From the NCBI GenBank assembly GCA_018350325.1, contig JAEVLN010000007.1, positions 4,135,804 to 4,199,803 of the forward strand: 64,000 nt of DNA, in the 5' to 3' direction. This DNA comes from Globodera rostochiensis (lineage: Eukaryota; Nematoda; Chromadorea; Rhabditida; Heteroderidae). The notes under the pieces were generated by a model. That model made no database searches. It saw only the letters and a program-made list of their open reading frames with translations, and had not been told where the DNA came from. Each line of letters opens with the position of its first letter. Position 1 is the stretch's first letter. Below are positions 63,022-64,000 of the stretch, piece after piece. The position numbers and the translations under genes were made by a program.

Positions 63022-63467
63022 TCATATTTCTGCAACAGTTTGGCATAGGCCATCACTTTTATTGGCTGACTTCGGCGCCTTAATAAATATGTATTGTGAA
63101 AAGTTTTGTCTGATTGCCCGGGTAAAGTTCGATCATTTTTTAACTTAAATTTGTTGAAATTTAATTAAAATACAAAAACCTGGGCACCCACCATGGATTG
63201 ATTAATTGGTCGTGGATATAAATGTTTTTTCACGACTCTGGATGTATCCTTGACTTCTTCCATAAACTTTGGTCTTCCAATTATTAAACCAAAAGCACCA
63301 AAATATAATGGGAAGCCTAAAGTGTCTTGTTCTCCAAAGTCTCGAGTCCAGCAATTTCCCCTTTTTAGGGATTTCGGTTTCAATTCAATCGGTACATCAA
63401 AGTTTTGACGAACACAAATCGCCAGTGTGCACGTGCACTCACGCACGGCGTTATATGGCGCGACTTG
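63022..63467 (-). CDS. Last two exons of an unrecognised gene
   Basis: Minus strand. The exon from about 63467 to 63180 reads RECTCTLAICVRQNFDVPIE, then GFPLYFGAFGLIIGRPKF and PRPINQSMVGAQ, followed by a GTTTTT donor; the last exon 63022-63078 joins in phase and ends CQTVAEI plus TGA. It has charged and hydrophobic parts and does not look random, but I do not recognise the family. Its upstream side runs into the 15-bp repeat, so the true 5' boundary of the exon is unclear. Confidence 0.42.
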
Positions 63468-63484
63468 CCAGTTGGATGCGCTTC

Positions 63485-64000
63485 CGGTCTGAATCCCACC
63501 CGTCCGAATTTCACTCGTCCGAATCCCACCCGTCCGAATCCCACTCGTCCGAATCCCACTCGTCCGAATCCCACCCGTCCGAATCCCACTCGTCCGAATC
63601 CCCTCGTCCGAATCCCACCCGTCCGAATCCCACTCGTCCGAATCCCACCCGTCCGAATCCCACTCGTCCGAATCCCCTCGTCCGAATCCCACCCGTCCGA
63701 ATCCCACTCGTCCGAATCCCACCCGTCCGAATCCCACTCGTCCGAATCCCCTCGTCCGAATCCCACCCGTCCGAATCCCACTCGTCCGAATCCCACCCGT
63801 CCGAATCCCACTCGTCCGAATCCCACCCGTCCGAATCCCACTCGTCCGAATCCCACCCGTCCGAATCCCACTCGTCCGAATCCCACCCGTCCGAATCCCA
63901 CTCGTCCGAATCCCACCCGTCCGAATCCCACTCGTCCGAATCCCACCCGTCCGAATTTCACTCGTCCGAATCCCACCCGTCCGAATCCCACCCGTCCGAA
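63485..64000. repeat. 15-bp tandem repeat running off the window
   Basis: About 34 copies of GTCCGAATCCCACCC or GTCCGAATCCCACTC, mostly alternating, so the working unit is 30 bp; a few copies lack five bases. The minus strand reads as GFGRV repeats in one frame, with the frame broken by the short copies. Probably noncoding, but it abuts the exon at 63180-63467. Confidence 0.95.

Overview
The window is a piece of nuclear genome from a nematode-like animal. The genes have many short introns with TTTCAG-type acceptors, some introns start with GC, and hAT-type MITEs, satellites and long C/G homopolymer runs are abundant. The gene set (PIGA, SLC22, SLC15, LITAF-domain, Otx-like homeobox, small cysteine-rich secreted proteins) is animal. 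The frequent GC-AG introns fit cyst-nematode-like tylenchids, but this assignment is inference. I rebuilt the exons by hand from conserved protein segments and splice signals; every multi-exon model marked as intact keeps phase at all junctions.

Layout. Bases 1-5800 and 54479-59736 are the arms of a large inverted duplication about 49 kb apart. Each arm carries a LITAF-domain gene, a cysteine-rich gene, hAT MITEs and exon 1 of a secreted two-domain protein next to a 26-bp satellite. The left cysteine-rich copy is frameshifted and the left exon 1 has lost its splice donor. A further LITAF last exon lies at the window's left edge.

The spacer holds, in order: a complete minus-strand PIGA gene (6150-10367); a 5-kb G/C-tract region; a complete plus-strand SLC22 organic-cation-type transporter (15560-22074); an inverted partial copy of three SLC15 exons (23830-24893); a complete plus-strand SLC15/POT oligopeptide-type transporter (25695-33064); two tandem Otx-like homeobox genes with basic tails (34286-35609 intact, 37941-40478 with an in-frame stop); a 138-bp tandem repeat; a 538-bp satellite of about 9.6 kb (41972-51583) broken by a block that looks like bad sequence; and a decayed FLYWCH/MULE transposon (51742-53829).

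Right of the palindrome, 59673-61935 is a secreted, probably membrane-anchored protein with two cysteine-rich domains. At 63.0-63.5 kb are the last exons of an unrecognised minus-strand gene, followed by a 15-bp repeat that runs off the window.

The genes do not form a pathway: they are independent housekeeping, transport, regulatory and secreted-protein genes in a repeat-rich region shaped by duplication and transposition.
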